DNA of 64,000 bases from Stutzerimonas stutzeri (GTDB taxonomy: Bacteria; Pseudomonadota; Gammaproteobacteria; Pseudomonadales; Pseudomonadaceae): positions 434,001-498,000 of the forward strand of contig NZ_JAMOHZ010000001.1 of the NCBI RefSeq assembly GCF_024448715.1, read 5' to 3'. Each line of letters starts with the position of its first letter. The stretch's first letter is position 1. Position numbers and translations under genes: made by a program. This document shows, piece by piece, positions 63,706 to 64,000 of this stretch. Under the pieces are notes generated by a model that was not told the origin of the DNA, searched no databases, and saw only the letters and a program-made list of their open reading frames with translations.

Positions 63706-64000
63706 TCAGAGCAGCGGTTCGAGAGTAGGCCAGACGTTATCCAACAGTTTCGATTGTGCTTCAGCAGTTGGATGGATTTGGTCACCCTGCATCATGGAAG
63801 GCACACCAGCCACGCCCTCCAGCAGAAACGGGACCAGCGGGACATCGTGCTCAGAGGCTACTTGGGGGAACACTTTGGCGAACGCCTCGGTGTATCTCTT
63901 GCCCAAATTAGGGGGCATAAGCATCCCCAAAATGAGCACCTTAGCACCCGCTTCCTGTGACATCTCAACCATCGCCGCAAGATTCTGTTTCAATTGCGCC
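63706..64000 (-). CDS. Arylesterase (SGNH/GDSL, TesA-like), element-restored 3' end; 5' part beyond the window
   Basis: C-terminal part of an SGNH hydrolase, with the catalytic GDQIHP near its end. The frame is open through attR (63964-63994) to the window edge, where it continues as A-Q-L-K-Q-N. The 3' end from attR to the stop comes from the element; its residues are 64% identical to the displaced copy at 53877. The gene thus should remain functional after integration. The N-terminus with the GDSL serine lies outside the window. Confidence 0.85.
   Translation of the reverse strand, partial: AQLKQNLAAMVEMSQEAGAKVLILGMLMPPNLGKRYTEAFAKVFPQVASEHDVPLVPFLLEGVAGVPSMMQGDQIHPTAEAQSKLLDNVWPTLEPLL
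63964..63994. repeat. attR: right 31-bp direct repeat
   Basis: Identical to 54135-54165; marks the right boundary of the integrated element inside the arylesterase gene. Confidence 0.93.

Larger units (their letters stand above)
54135..63994. mobile_element. 9.86-kb integrated element with T7-like phage signals (putative satellite)
   Basis: It is bounded by 31-bp perfect direct repeats and has an integrase at the left end. Contents in order: integrase, lipoprotein, two unknown genes, T3/T7-like promoter 1, gp16-like virion protein, terminator, Bro-N protein, promoter 2, HNH endonuclease, promoter 3, terminal-repeat-like non-coding region, T-phi-like terminator, small membrane protein, and a replacement 3' end for the target gene. 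No RNA polymerase, DNA polymerase, capsid, portal or terminase gene is present. Either a satellite that uses a T7-like helper, or the remnant of an integrated T7-like phage with intact genes left over. Confidence 0.85.

Noticed and set aside
54135-63994. A complete T7-like prophage
   Set aside because: Polymerases, capsid, portal, tail tube and terminase genes are all missing and the element is only 9.86 kb, a quarter of a T7-like genome.

Overview
The window is a chromosomal segment of a gamma-proteobacterium of the Pseudomonas stutzeri (Stutzerimonas) type. OprF, OprI, SigX, CrfX, CmpX, CmaX, ThrH, CysB and AcnB are all recognisable as pseudomonad proteins. From memory the backbone gene order (tRNA cluster, folD, cysS-glnS-ppiB-lpxH, acnB, oprF-sigX-cmpX-crfX-cmaX-rraA, ppsA/ppsR, pabB, thrH, cysH, cysB, aroG, oprI) follows that of P. 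aeruginosa.

Layout. 1-314: three tRNA genes. 585-1439: folD. 1.5-9.6 kb: an accessory carbohydrate ABC transporter operon of the GlpSTPQUV (glycerol) type, divergent from a sigma-54 activator; a -24/-12 promoter and a cluster of TGAACA hexamers lie between them. 9.7-19.5 kb: tRNA synthetases, a 137-bp MITE-like element with a 5-bp target duplication, ppiB, lpxH, miaE, a stress protein, and acnB behind a long inverted repeat. 19.7-24.1 kb: the envelope-stress block oprF-sigX-cmpX-crfX-cmaX-rraA. 24.3-27.7 kb: ppsA and its regulator ppsR. 28-34.8 kb: the methylcitrate (propionate) operon with its GntR regulator, without prpD. 35-38.1 kb: a retropepsin / inactive transglutaminase-7TM / ATP-grasp ligase cluster. 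38.1 kb: pabB. 39.6-46 kb: a four-gene SMC-kleisin-Toprim operon of the Wadjet/MksBEFG kind in the order SMC, MksE, MksF, Toprim, lying between pabB and thrH. 46-53.8 kb: thrH, cysH, cysB, a ketopantoate reductase-like gene, DAHP synthase, a small acetyltransferase, oprI, an L,D-transpeptidase and a small hypothetical gene.

54,135-63,994: a 9.86-kb integrated element bounded by 31-bp direct repeats. It sits in the 3' part of an arylesterase (tesA-like) gene and supplies a replacement 3' end, so the gene to the right stays whole while the old 3' end is stranded on the left. The element has a tyrosine integrase, a lipoprotein gene, two unknown genes, a 1319-residue homologue of the T7 internal virion protein gp16, a Bro-N protein, an HNH endonuclease and a small membrane protein. 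It has no capsid, portal, terminase, DNA polymerase or RNA polymerase gene. It carries three copies of a promoter that closely matches T3/T7 phage RNA polymerase promoters, a T7 T-phi-like terminator, and a non-coding stretch that resembles the T7 concatemer junction (terminal repeat). In two places the promoter overlaps one arm of a hairpin whose other arm holds, or controls, the ribosome binding site. A transcript started by a phage RNA polymerase would therefore be translatable, while read-through from the host would be folded shut.

My reading is that this is a satellite of a T7-like phage, or less excitingly a deletion remnant of an integrated T7-like phage. It looks wired to wake when a helper polymerase enters the cell. 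This is the most unusual part of the window.
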